From JAVBTT01 sp031556035 (GTDB lineage: Bacteria > Bacillota > Clostridia > Oscillospirales > UBA929), in the NCBI GenBank assembly GCA_031556035.1, contig JAVBTT010000003.1:1-64000 (forward strand): a DNA stretch of 64,000 nt, given 5' to 3'. Made by a program: the position numbers and the translations under genes. This document shows, piece after piece, positions 40,415 to 49,367 of this stretch. The notes below the pieces were generated by a model that was not told where the DNA came from, ran no database searches, and saw only the letters and a list, made by a program, of their open reading frames with translations. Numbering within the stretch: position 1 is the first letter of the stretch; each line of letters opens with the position of its first letter.

Positions 40415-43246
40415 ATGCGCAACTCAATCTACGTCAAGGGCGCCCGCGAGCACAATTTAAAGAACATAGACATAGAGATACCCAGGGACAAGCTTGTGGT
40501 GCTCACCGGGCTGTCCGGCTCCGGCAAATCCTCGCTGGCCTTCGACACAATATACGCGGAGGGACAGAGGCGCTACGTCGAAAGCCTCTCGTCATACGCG
40601 AGGCAGTTTCTCGGCCAGATGGAAAAGCCGGACGTGGACTACATTGACGGGCTTTCCCCCGCCATATCTATAGACCAGAAGACAACCTCCAAGAACCCGC
40701 GCTCGACAGTCGGTACCGTCACCGAGATATACGACTATCTGCGCCTGCTTTGGGCGCGGATCGGAATCCCCCACTGCCCGCGCTGCGGCAAGGTGATACA
40801 CCAGCAGACGATAGATCAGATCATTGACCAGATCATGGCGCTGCCCGAGGGCAGCCGCATGATGATAATGGCGCCGGTGGTGCGCGCTCGCAAGGGCGAA
40901 TACGCGAAGGTGTTTGAGGACGCGCGGCGCAGCGGCTATGTCCGCGCTCGGGTGGACGGCAGCATGTACGACCTTAGCGAGAGCATCAAGCTGGACAAAA
41001 ACAAGAAGCACAACATCGAGATAGTGGTGGACAGGCTGGTCTCCAGCCCGGATGTGCAGCAGCGCCTGACCGATTCGGTCGAGACCGCGGCGGCGCTGGC
41101 GGGCGGTCTGGTGGTTGTGGACGTCGGCCCAGGCGAAAAGGAGCTGCTGTTTTCCCAGAACTACGCCTGCGACGACTGCGGGATATCAATAGAGGAGCTC
41201 ACCCCGCGCATGTTTTCCTTTAACAATCCCTACGGCGCGTGCCCGACCTGTACGGGCTTGGGCGAGCAGCTCAAGATAGACCCGGAGAGGATAGTTTCGT
41301 CGCCCAGCCTGTCGCTGATCGGCGGAGCGATCACGGCGTCCGGCTGGAACGGAACGGATCCCACCTCGATATCGCAGATGTACTTTAAGGGGCTGGCAGC
41401 CCACTACGGTTTCGACATAAACGCCCCGTTCAGGGATCTGCCCGAGGAGGCCAAAAACGCGGTGCTGTATGGCACAAAGGGTGTCAAGCTGGAGCTGCCG
41501 TTCCAGCGCCCCAACGGAACGATCGGGGTATACAAGCACGCGTTTGAGGGCGTTGTCAACAACCTGGAGCGTCGCTACCGGGACACGCAGAGCGACGCCA
41601 TGCGCGCTGACATAGAAGAGAGCATGGCGGCCGTGCCCTGCCCGGACTGCAAGGGCCTTCGTCTTAAAAAGGAGAGCCTTGCGGTCACGGTCGGCGATCT
41701 TACGATAGCGGAATACACGTCAAAGTCGATAACGGAGGCGCTGGCCTTCTTCGACAGGCTTGAGCTCAACGAGAAGGACACGATGATAGCCGAGCGCATT
41801 CTGCGGGAGATCCGCGAGCGCCTGGGCTTCCTGCGCAGCGTGGGCCTTGAGTACCTGACCCTGTCCCGCCGCTCGGGAAGCCTCTCGGGTGGGGAGAGCC
41901 AGCGCATACGCCTGGCCACACAGATTGGCTCGTCGCTGATGGGGGTGCTCTATATATTGGACGAGCCGTCCATCGGCCTGCACCAGCGCGATAACAACAA
42001 GTTGCTGGACACCCTCAAGCGCCTTCGGGACCTGGGGAACACGCTGCTGGTGGTCGAGCACGACGAGGACACGATGGAGGCCGCCGACTATATCATAGAC
42101 GTGGGCCCCGGCGCGGGGGTGCACGGCGGAGAAGTCATCGCCGCCGGCACGTATGATGAAATCTGCGCCTGCGAGCGCTCGGTAACCGGTCAATACCTGA
42201 GCGGCAAGCGCTTTATCCCCCTGCCTGAAAAGCGGCGCAGGGGAAGCGGAAAGAAACTGGTAATCCGCGGAGCGCGTGAAAACAACCTGAAATCCATCGA
42301 CGTGGAGATACCGCTGGGCACCTTTACCTGCGTCACCGGCGTCTCCGGCTCCGGCAAGAGCTCGCTCGTCAACGAGATACTGCACAAGGCCCTCTCCGCC
42401 CAGCTTAACCGCTCAAAGGCGCGCGCCGGGGCGCATGACCGGATAGACGGGGTGGAGCAGCTTGACAAGGTCATCGACATAGACCAGAGCCCGATAGGGC
42501 GCACCCCGCGCTCCAACCCGGCGACCTATACAGGGCTGTTCGGGGACATGCGCGAGCTGTTCGCGTCCACTCAGGACGCGAAGCTGCGCGGCTACGGGCC
42601 TGGCAGGTTTTCCTTCAACGTGCGCGGCGGGCGCTGCGAAGCCTGCCAGGGCGACGGCCTTCTCAAAATCGAGATGCACTTCCTGCCGGACATCTACGTG
42701 CCGTGCGATGTCTGCAAGGGCAGGCGCTATAACCGCGAGACGCTGGAGGTGCGCTACAGGGGAAAGAACATCCACGAAGTGCTGGAGCTGACCGCCGAGG
42801 AGGCGCTGGGGCTGTTTGAGAATCTGCCGAAGATAGCCCGCAAGCTCTCCACTCTCTGCGAGGTGGGGCTTGGCTACGTAAAGCTGGGCCAACCGTCCAC
42901 GACGCTGTCCGGCGGAGAGGCGCAGCGCGTCAAATTGGCTACCGAGCTCTCAAAGAGGAGCACCGGCAGCACGATATACATCCTGGACGAGCCGACAACC
43001 GGCCTGCACGTGGCGGACGTCCACAAGCTGATCGAGGTGCTGCAAAAGCTTGTGGATTCCGGCAATACGGTGCTGGTCATAGAGCACAATCTGGAGGTAA
43101 TAAAGACCGCCGACCATATCATCGACCTGGGCCCCGAGGGGGGGGACAAGGGCGGAACAGTGATCGCGTGCGGGACGCCGGAGCAGGTGGCCGACGCCAA
43201 GGGGTCGTATACCGGGCAGTATCTCAAGAAGATGCTGAAAAGGTAG
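40415..43246 (+). CDS. uvrA: Excinuclease ABC subunit A
   Basis: 943 aa, full length. Two ABC-type ATPase units: first Walker A GLSGSGKSSLAFDT, first signature LSGGESQRIRLA; second Walker A GVSGSGKSSLVNE, second signature LSGGEAQRVKLA; Walker B regions ILDEPSIGLHQRD and ILDEPTTGLHVAD. Zinc modules include CDDCGISIEELTPRMF...CPTC and CEACQGDGLLKIEMHFLPDI followed by CDVC. UvrA dimerises, scans DNA for lesions and hands them to UvrB. CGGAGG precedes the ATG. The promoter is shared with the divergent flavodoxin-ferredoxin gene. Confidence 0.98.
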   Translation: MRNSIYVKGAREHNLKNIDIEIPRDKLVVLTGLSGSGKSSLAFDTIYAEGQRRYVESLSSYARQFLGQMEKPDVDYIDGLSPAISIDQKTTSKNPRSTVGTVTEIYDYLRLLWARIGIPHCPRCGKVIHQQTIDQIIDQIMALPEGSRMMIMAPVVRARKGEYAKVFEDARRSGYVRARVDGSMYDLSESIKLDKNKKHNIEIVVDRLVSSPDVQQRLTDSVETAAALAGGLVVVDVGPGEKELLFSQNYACDDCGISIEELTPRMFSFNNPYGACPTCTGLGEQLKIDPERIVSSPSLSLIGGAITASGWNGTDPTSISQMYFKGLAAHYGFDINAPFRDLPEEAKNAVLYGTKGVKLELPFQRPNGTIGVYKHAFEGVVNNLERRYRDTQSDAMRADIEESMAAVPCPDCKGLRLKKESLAVTVGDLTIAEYTSKSITEALAFFDRLELNEKDTMIAERILREIRERLGFLRSVGLEYLTLSRRSGSLSGGESQRIRLATQIGSSLMGVLYILDEPSIGLHQRDNNKLLDTLKRLRDLGNTLLVVEHDEDTMEAADYIIDVGPGAGVHGGEVIAAGTYDEICACERSVTGQYLSGKRFIPLPEKRRRGSGKKLVIRGARENNLKSIDVEIPLGTFTCVTGVSGSGKSSLVNEILHKALSAQLNRSKARAGAHDRIDGVEQLDKVIDIDQSPIGRTPRSNPATYTGLFGDMRELFASTQDAKLRGYGPGRFSFNVRGGRCEACQGDGLLKIEMHFLPDIYVPCDVCKGRRYNRETLEVRYRGKNIHEVLELTAEEALGLFENLPKIARKLSTLCEVGLGYVKLGQPSTTLSGGEAQRVKLATELSKRSTGSTIYILDEPTTGLHVADVHKLIEVLQKLVDSGNTVLVIEHNLEVIKTADHIIDLGPEGGDKGGTVIACGTPEQVADAKGSYTGQYLKKMLKR

Positions 43247-43353
43247 GAACCTCCGCGCGGCGTTGGGACTGACTTTGTCTATGCCGCACCACGGGGCGAT
43301 GTATCACCCTCGTTGTATCTCAAGTTGTTACAATAGCTTTTTATCCCCCATGG

Positions 43354-43405
43354 TGCTATAATTTTAATGTGGTATATCCCCCGCTTGCGGCGGGGGATAT
43401 ACCAC
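43354..43405 (+). promoter_or_regulatory. Extended -10 promoter followed at once by a 16-bp hairpin
   Basis: TGC TATAAT (43354-43362) is an extended -10 without a good -35. Seven bases on, where transcription should begin, lies GTGGTATATCCCCCGC (43369-43384), 5-nt loop, GCGGGGGATATACCAC (43390-43405). The hairpin would form the very 5' end of the MFS mRNA, or act as an operator overlapping +1. Confidence 0.55.
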
Positions 43406-43432
43406 AGAAATAAACGGAGAGGTGCTCTCTCT

Positions 43433-44716
43433 ATGCAAGAAATCGCCGCTAACCTGCCGGATTACGAAAAGAGCCGAAGGCTGTTTATCATTGACGGCGT
43501 TGTGTCCATGCTCGTAGCGTCCGTGGTGGGCGGCTCGTACCTGTCGGGCTACCTGAATCTGGTTGGCTTCCCCGTTGCCCTGAACGGGCTTCTTCTCGCG
43601 TTCCCCGCGCTGTGCGGCCTCGGGCAGATCGCCGGCGTGTTCCTCGCGCGGCGCGTGAAGAACGACAAGCTGTTTGTTGTCGTCGGCGCGGCCATTTTCC
43701 GCTACGGCTTCGCGCTCATGTACATGCTGGCGATGGTTCTGAGAAACGGCTGGGGGCTCGTTGTCGCGACCGGCCTGTATTTTATATCTTGCTTTCTGAA
43801 CGCCATGATAGTTCCGCCTTCAAACGCCTGGATTGTCGGGATATGCCCTTTTCAGATCAGGGGCAAGTACATGGGGGTGCGCGAGGCGGTGTCGCTTGCG
43901 GCAAGCGCCGTCGTGCTGCTCGGCGTGGGCAGGGCACTTGACTTTTTTAAGGACATGGGCAGTCCGGCGCTGGGGTTTGTAATCCTGGGCATATTCGTCG
44001 CCGCCTGTAACACGGTGAACACCGTGGCGCTGATAAAGGCAAAGAGCCCTCCCGAGCGGGAGCGGGAGCGGATAATGAAGCCTATGATGCTGATACTGAT
44101 GCCGCTTCGCAGGAAGAAATTCCGCCCGGTACTTATATTGAGCGCTATCTACCAGATTGGGGTGCAGATAGGCGCCCCGTTCTGGAATCTGTACGTTGTC
44201 TCCGACATGGGAATAAGCTACGGGATTATCAGCACGGTGGCGTTTGTTACGCTTATCGAGCGCAGTCTGCTTGCCCGCTTTTGGGGCAGGGTGGCCGATC
44301 GTACCTCCTGGCAGCTCGTCACCAGGATAATGCTCGCCACTATTGGCCTTGCGCACATACTCTGCTCAATGGTGACACTGGGAAACAAAGCGTGGCTTTA
44401 TCCGCTGGCGACCGTCATATCCGCAGCCGGCTGGAGCGCGTTGGGCATTTGCCTGCTCAATATACAGTTTCAGTACGCACCCAAGACCAACACACAGATG
44501 TTTATAGGGATAAACAACGCGCTCAACGGGGTTTTGGGCTTCGCCGCCGCGCTCGCAGGCGGGCTTGTGATGACGCTCGTCGGGCCGGACGGCTTCCGTG
44601 TAGCGTCAGGCGTCGTAAAGGGGCAGCAGGCGCTCATGGCTGTTTCCGGAACCATTCTTGTTTTGTGCGCTGTCTACGTGGGATTAGCCCTCGGAAAAAA
44701 GAAGAAATCAGGGTAG
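43433..44716 (+). CDS. Major facilitator superfamily transporter
   Basis: 427 aa with about twelve membrane spans. N-terminal half: SRRLFIIDGVVSMLVASVVG and LCGLGQIAGVFLARRVKNDK, the latter corresponding to the loop 2-3 region. A charged central loop (KAKSPPERERERIMKPM) separates the two halves. The C-terminal half starts LILSAIYQIGVQIGAPFW. The substrate is not evident. ATG 43433 has GGAGAGGTG upstream, preferred over the upstream frame start inside the hairpin. A strong 18-bp hairpin follows the gene. Confidence 0.85.
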   Translation: MQEIAANLPDYEKSRRLFIIDGVVSMLVASVVGGSYLSGYLNLVGFPVALNGLLLAFPALCGLGQIAGVFLARRVKNDKLFVVVGAAIFRYGFALMYMLAMVLRNGWGLVVATGLYFISCFLNAMIVPPSNAWIVGICPFQIRGKYMGVREAVSLAASAVVLLGVGRALDFFKDMGSPALGFVILGIFVAACNTVNTVALIKAKSPPERERERIMKPMMLILMPLRRKKFRPVLILSAIYQIGVQIGAPFWNLYVVSDMGISYGIISTVAFVTLIERSLLARFWGRVADRTSWQLVTRIMLATIGLAHILCSMVTLGNKAWLYPLATVISAAGWSALGICLLNIQFQYAPKTNTQMFIGINNALNGVLGFAAALAGGLVMTLVGPDGFRVASGVVKGQQALMAVSGTILVLCAVYVGLALGKKKKSG

Positions 44717-44734
44717 CCGCAACCCACGCGTCAG

Positions 44735-44775
44735 TGTAGCCGTACGCCCCGCTTAACGCGGGGCGTACGGCTACA
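44735..44775. terminator. 18-bp perfect stem after the MFS gene
   Basis: TGTAGCCGTACGCCCCGC, TTAAC, GCGGGGCGTACGGCTACA. It lies 18 bp past the MFS stop and also faces the end of the convergent protease gene. The T-run is short (AAGTTT). It may be a REP-like palindrome serving as terminator and mRNA stabiliser. Confidence 0.65.
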
Positions 44776-44833
44776 AGTTTACAACGGTATTAGTGTCCCA
44801 GGCTGTTTTCAGGGCAGCCCCCTGTCACTGCCT

Positions 44834-47800
44834 TTACGGAACCAGAACAGTAAAGGTGAAACTGTAGCTCGGGAACAGGTCGGGATATTTGACTCCAGTT
44901 ATTGTGACCTTGGCACCGGCGGTCAGCGAGGTATATGGCGCGTCTATGACCAGCTTTTTATCTCCCTGCTGCTGCCAGCCGTATGAGCGCGTGCCGATTT
45001 TTACGGAGTACCCGCCGTCCTTGGGCGCGATCTTCTCGCTGAACAGCACCATGAGCTTGCCGCTCTCGCCGTCAAGCACGGCCGAAGGAGCCCAAAGCTC
45101 CTCGGGCTTATACGGCGCAAGCGTGATCGGGCAGAACCCCTCAGGAAAGCCTCCGTCGATCGTGACGACAACATAACACCAGGAACCGATTGCAGGGGCG
45201 CGGTCAATATGCATTCTGGCCTTCCACTCTCCGCCCGAATAAGTGACCGGCGTGGGATAGATGGGTTCTCCGTTCGCCCACAGATAGGCAGTCAATGTTT
45301 TGCCGTCGAGGTTTTGCCCGGTTACCGTGATGTTCAGGTTCGCAGCGAGGCCCTCAACAATCGTCGGGGTCGTAACGCTGACGCCTGTGATAGACGCGGG
45401 AACGAACATGCTGTAGCGAACCTCGAATGGTGTCTGGCTGGTGCCCATATCGCTGGAAAGAACGCCTATGCCGACATCCTTGGTGTCCTCGCAGTAGATG
45501 TCCAGAGCGTACAGCGCGTAGGTGTCGATTTGCCCGCGGCTGAGCTCCGACACAGGGATGCTGATGTTGAAGCGCCCGTCGGCGTCGCACTTTAACGTCG
45601 CCAGGTTGTCATTCCGGACGATGTTGTAGCTCTGGTCGGTCATTTTAAAGCTTGCGAAGTCATAGACATTCTCGCTGTAATCGAAGTAATAGAAGTCAAG
45701 TCCGTACTCGGCGCAGAGCCTGGCGGTCTCGCTGTAGACAGTTCCGGAGATATTGCAGTGGGTTTCGCCATCATAGTATGTGTATTCCTGCCGGTCAAGG
45801 GAGACCTGAGGCGCAGCGCCCGAAATCAGGTATTTCCCAACCGGGTAGCGCTGCTCAACGCCTGTTTTGTCCCTGTAGCGGAACACCAGCTCGTATAGAC
45901 CGTCGGGCATGACGGTTTCAGTGGCTTCCACCGCGTCCTCGCCGCCGTCCAGGAATTTATAGCACGAGCCCTTCACCATGCCCAGAATCATTGAGAAATA
46001 CGCCGGATCTTTCCCGGTGTCAGACGGCATCGTCTTGTAGTAGCCGTAGGGCTTGCCCGCTGCGTCGAGGCAGATCGCGTCAATACCGTAGTTCATGTCG
46101 ATGCTGCCGTCGTAGCGGAACATGACTGTAGCTGTCTGGCTGGAGACAGGAGCGTCGGCGCGGCTTGAAATGACAGGCTTGTAGATAAAGCCGTCGAACA
46201 TGTTCGAGATGCGTGAGCCGTACTCAAGCGAGAAGGGAACGTTGAAGACGTGCTCGCCGAGCTCGTCCTGATAGGAAACGACGACTCTGCCCTCATACGG
46301 GCCTTTCTTCGCCTCGGCCGGGAGCCTCGCCTTGACATTGAGCGTATAGCTGTCACCGCTCTGGACGGTGATGGGCGCCGCCAGGCTCGCGCCGGACTTT
46401 TTGAGAAGGCTCAGGCCGTTGCTCTCGCTGGAGAGGGAATAGGCCGTATCGTTGTTGTAGCTGACGCGCACGTCGTACGTCACATCTTTGCCGGTGTTGT
46501 TCATTATGGTAAGCGGGCTGGTGACGCTCTCGGAAAAGCCTGTAAGAACCTTGGGGATTTGTCCAAAGTACAGCGAAGCCATCGTCTGCTTTTTGTAGAG
46601 CGCTCTCTCGTTGTCGCGGGTCACGTAGGGCACGTCGTTGAGCACCGTGAGGACGGTATCCTCCTCAATGGCCCTTCTCGGGCGGATAAAACCGGCGCCT
46701 ACGTCGTGCACGCTGTACTTCATGCCGTCGTAGTGTTCAAAGTCCGCGGTGTTCATGAGTCTGGCCTTCACAACGCTCGGCATGTCGGTCTTGTCGACGC
46801 CCTGCTGTCTCATGGCCTGCACCATCAGCGCCGCGGCACCAGCCACGTGAGGAGCCGCCATTGAGGTGCCGTTGAGACGGGAGTAGGCCTTTGAGTAGTT
46901 GGTCGCATCATGGTTTTCCGCGTTCATATAGAAAGCGGGCATGGTGGACATGATCGCCACGCCGGGAGCCAGGACGTCCGGCTTGATGAAGTACGTCTCG
47001 AGTACCGGACCGCGGGCGCTGAACTCCGCCACGCTTTCGTCCCGGACGTTCGGCAGCATCTTGACGGCGTCTATCGGGTTGATGAAGCGTCCGTGATCAA
47101 TGCCGCTGTACCAGGACGCGGTGATTTTTGCTCCCTCCGAGCTTGTGCAGGTAAACACCGGGATGTAGTTGTCGTACTCTCCCGCGAGCGTAATGTTGAT
47201 CAGCTCGGCGTCATTATTGTTGATGACAATCAGGCCGGATGCGCCGTAATTGCGCGCCACCTGGAGCATGTAGCTGAAATCGAGATAGCCGCGGTTGACG
47301 ACCGCGAACTTGCCGTGCAGGCTGCCGAGCGGCGCCTGTTCCGAACCGACGGGGTACTGGCCTAACAGATAATAGTCCATGTCGTAGCCGTACCACGCGT
47401 AAAAGTACTCGTAACCGTTGTTCCAGATGAGGTCAGAGTTGAGAATGCCTCTTTCGGCGTCGAACACGTTGTCCTTGTCCCAGCCGATCAGCCGGATCAT
47501 CGCCTTGTTGTCAGGCGTATTCTCATACGGGAAGTTGACTTCGGCGTACGACGAATACTCCAGTCCGCCGCCCCTGGTGCCGGCGGCTACCGTTATCGGC
47601 AAATATGCTGTGCCCGGCGTTCCGAGAGAGGCATAGTTCGGCCCGAAGTTGCCGGCCGCCGTGCAGACGACCACTCCGGCGATCGAGGCATTGTTGAGCG
47701 CCGTATTCTGGGCGCTGTACACAGTGTTTATATCGACGCCGAGCGAAAGGTTCATCACGTCGCAGCCTTCGGCGACAGCTTTTTCCGCCGCGGCTATAAT

Positions 47801-48826
47801 TGAGCTTTCCGTGCCGGAGCCATAAGGCCCCAAGACACGATATGAGCGAATTGTTGCGCCTGGCGCGACACCGAGCGTGGCATTTTCTGCACCGTTGGCG
47901 CCTCTGGCGGCAATCGAACCGGCGACATGCGTACCGTGGAATGTATAGTAGCTGACCTCTCCGGGAGCGAATTCGGGCTCTCCCGAGCGCTGCCACTCCT
48001 CATAGGTTGTCTCCATGCAGTCGTCCGGATTCATCGGCCCTGTCAGACGGTCCCCGACGAAGTTGTGGCTGTGTGCGAGGTCGACTGCGCCGGACAGGTC
48101 TGGGTGGTTGTAGTCAATGCCGCTGTCGAGGACGGCGACAATTACGCCTTCGCCTGTATATTTCAGCACATCGTTTATGTAGTCGGCCTCGAGAGCCATG
48201 CGGCCTTCCTTCATGCCCTTGCCCGAGAATGCGCCGCCTTCTGCAAGAGCGGCTGTCTCCATCGGGTCGACCGAGACGGTGTGGTCGGGCGTTACGCTGT
48301 ACACGCCCGGCAGTCCGGCGATTTTGCCAACCATGTCGGCGGGGACTGTCATCGCGACTCCATTAAACAGGTCCTTGTACGTGCGTGTGATATTGGCCTT
48401 GCCGCGCAGTGTGCCTAGCGCGCGCGTAAAGTCGCCGTGCGAGGCGCTGACACTGTCGGAGATGTTCTTTTCGCTCAGCTTCAGCTTTTTGAGCGACGCA
48501 TAGGCGGACATCATCTCCTTGGGCATTGTCGTAAACTGAACGATGATGTTCGCTGTTCCGGAGCCGTCAAGCGCATACTCGCCTTCAAAGCCACTGGCGC
48601 CGACAGGCTGCTGCAGGGCTGAGGCGTAGTTGATCAGATAGTCGGACTGATCTAGTGAATACCGGTTGTCAAAATTCGAGGCGTCCACTGTTTTTGCTGC
48701 GGCTTGTGCGGGGTTGGTGTCGACTGTGGCCGGGTCGCTTGCCAGTGCGTTCAGCGGGGCAGACGTGAGGGTGGCCAGCATGAGCAGGCACAGGAATAGC
48801 GCGGTGAGCCGGCTTCTTTTGTTCAC
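44834..48826 (-). CDS. Secreted multidomain subtilisin-family serine protease (S8)
   Basis: 1330 aa. Signal peptide (TALFLCLLMLATLTSAPLNA), I9-type propeptide (~90-185; NIIVQFTTMPKEMMSAYASL), then the S8 catalytic domain with Asp234 (VAVLDSGIDYNHPDL), His300 (FHGTHVAGSIAARG) and Ser655 (LNGTSMAAPHVAGAAALM). The ~350-residue gap between His and Ser holds a PA domain, as in lactocepin/C5a-peptidase proteins. After ~780 come Fn3-like and other beta-rich modules (SYTLNVKARLPAEAKKGPYE), ending in an Ig-like module. There is no LPxTG and no SLH, so it is secreted or loosely bound. GTG start with GGAGGAATTCTT upstream; a clear promoter lies at 48882-48910. It probably feeds on extracellular protein. 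Confidence 0.94.
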   Translation of the reverse strand: MNKRSRLTALFLCLLMLATLTSAPLNALASDPATVDTNPAQAAAKTVDASNFDNRYSLDQSDYLINYASALQQPVGASGFEGEYALDGSGTANIIVQFTTMPKEMMSAYASLKKLKLSEKNISDSVSASHGDFTRALGTLRGKANITRTYKDLFNGVAMTVPADMVGKIAGLPGVYSVTPDHTVSVDPMETAALAEGGAFSGKGMKEGRMALEADYINDVLKYTGEGVIVAVLDSGIDYNHPDLSGAVDLAHSHNFVGDRLTGPMNPDDCMETTYEEWQRSGEPEFAPGEVSYYTFHGTHVAGSIAARGANGAENATLGVAPGATIRSYRVLGPYGSGTESSIIAAAEKAVAEGCDVMNLSLGVDINTVYSAQNTALNNASIAGVVVCTAAGNFGPNYASLGTPGTAYLPITVAAGTRGGGLEYSSYAEVNFPYENTPDNKAMIRLIGWDKDNVFDAERGILNSDLIWNNGYEYFYAWYGYDMDYYLLGQYPVGSEQAPLGSLHGKFAVVNRGYLDFSYMLQVARNYGASGLIVINNNDAELINITLAGEYDNYIPVFTCTSSEGAKITASWYSGIDHGRFINPIDAVKMLPNVRDESVAEFSARGPVLETYFIKPDVLAPGVAIMSTMPAFYMNAENHDATNYSKAYSRLNGTSMAAPHVAGAAALMVQAMRQQGVDKTDMPSVVKARLMNTADFEHYDGMKYSVHDVGAGFIRPRRAIEEDTVLTVLNDVPYVTRDNERALYKKQTMASLYFGQIPKVLTGFSESVTSPLTIMNNTGKDVTYDVRVSYNNDTAYSLSSESNGLSLLKKSGASLAAPITVQSGDSYTLNVKARLPAEAKKGPYEGRVVVSYQDELGEHVFNVPFSLEYGSRISNMFDGFIYKPVISSRADAPVSSQTATVMFRYDGSIDMNYGIDAICLDAAGKPYGYYKTMPSDTGKDPAYFSMILGMVKGSCYKFLDGGEDAVEATETVMPDGLYELVFRYRDKTGVEQRYPVGKYLISGAAPQVSLDRQEYTYYDGETHCNISGTVYSETARLCAEYGLDFYYFDYSENVYDFASFKMTDQSYNIVRNDNLATLKCDADGRFNISIPVSELSRGQIDTYALYALDIYCEDTKDVGIGVLSSDMGTSQTPFEVRYSMFVPASITGVSVTTPTIVEGLAANLNITVTGQNLDGKTLTAYLWANGEPIYPTPVTYSGGEWKARMHIDRAPAIGSWCYVVVTIDGGFPEGFCPITLAPYKPEELWAPSAVLDGESGKLMVLFSEKIAPKDGGYSVKIGTRSYGWQQQGDKKLVIDAPYTSLTAGAKVTITGVKYPDLFPSYSFTFTVLVP

Positions 48827-48881
48827 AAGAATTCCTCCATCTTCATTTTCCGCCTGCTATTGCAGGTCGGCTATCCATAAA

Positions 48882-48910
48882 ATTGTAACATTTTCTCATA
48901 TAAAACGCAA
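48882..48910 (-). promoter_or_regulatory. Sigma-A promoter of the S8 protease gene
   Basis: On the minus strand TTGCGT (48910-48905), 17 bp, TACAAT (48887-48882), 56 bp upstream of the GTG start. Confidence 0.7.
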
Positions 48911-49146
48911 ACCGCAATTTTCCAGCTCCATCAGTTTTGTGATAGAATGTTCATGTCAATGCCTGTTTAAACCCTGATGTATTTTTTACAGTAAGCATAT
49001 TGCAAGAATTTCTAAAGCCAGTTGGAAGGATTAGCATTGTATAAAAACCACATCATTCCGGTACATCTTGCCGACGGAATATTTCCTGATTTTTATTGTC
49101 GGAATAATAATTTGTAAAAATTTGTACGTTATTCCCCGTGATAAAT

Positions 49147-49359
49147 AGCGGAGCGTCTTTCGACACCCCGCTCAGGCTGCTGACAACCCCTTCCCGACCC
49201 GAAGCCCTCGCAGAGGGCGAGTTGTCAGATTCAGAATTTTGCAGCCGTTTTACGTAGTAACAACGGAAAAAATTCTGAATCTGCTGGTCGGGAAGGGGTT
49301 GAGAAGCGCTACTATGACTTTGTCTACAATCTGAGCGGAGCGTCTTTCGACACCCCGCT
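49147..49359. repeat. 213-bp composite palindrome bounded by a 26-bp direct repeat
   Basis: A perfect 26-bp direct repeat lies at 49147-49172 and 49334-49359 (it starts AGCGGAGCGTCTTTCGACAC). Inside are two nested perfect inverted repeats: 49184-49199 with 49286-49301 (CAACCCCTTCCCGACC) and 49226-49240 with 49269-49283 (CAGATTCAGAATTTT). A competing pair is CTGACAAC (49180-49187) / GTTGTCAG (49221-49228). GCCCTCGCAGAGGGC is a further small hairpin. No coding capacity. Confidence 0.85.
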
Positions 49360-49367
49360 TTATTCGT

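Larger units (their letters stand above)
48827..49367. other. Intergenic region with composite palindromic element
   Basis: 541 bp without a gene. It holds the S8 protease promoter (48882-48910), an AT-rich stretch (~48910-49130) with nothing recognised, and the composite repeat 49147-49359 described separately, which ends just after the spoIVA stop codon region. Confidence 0.6.
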
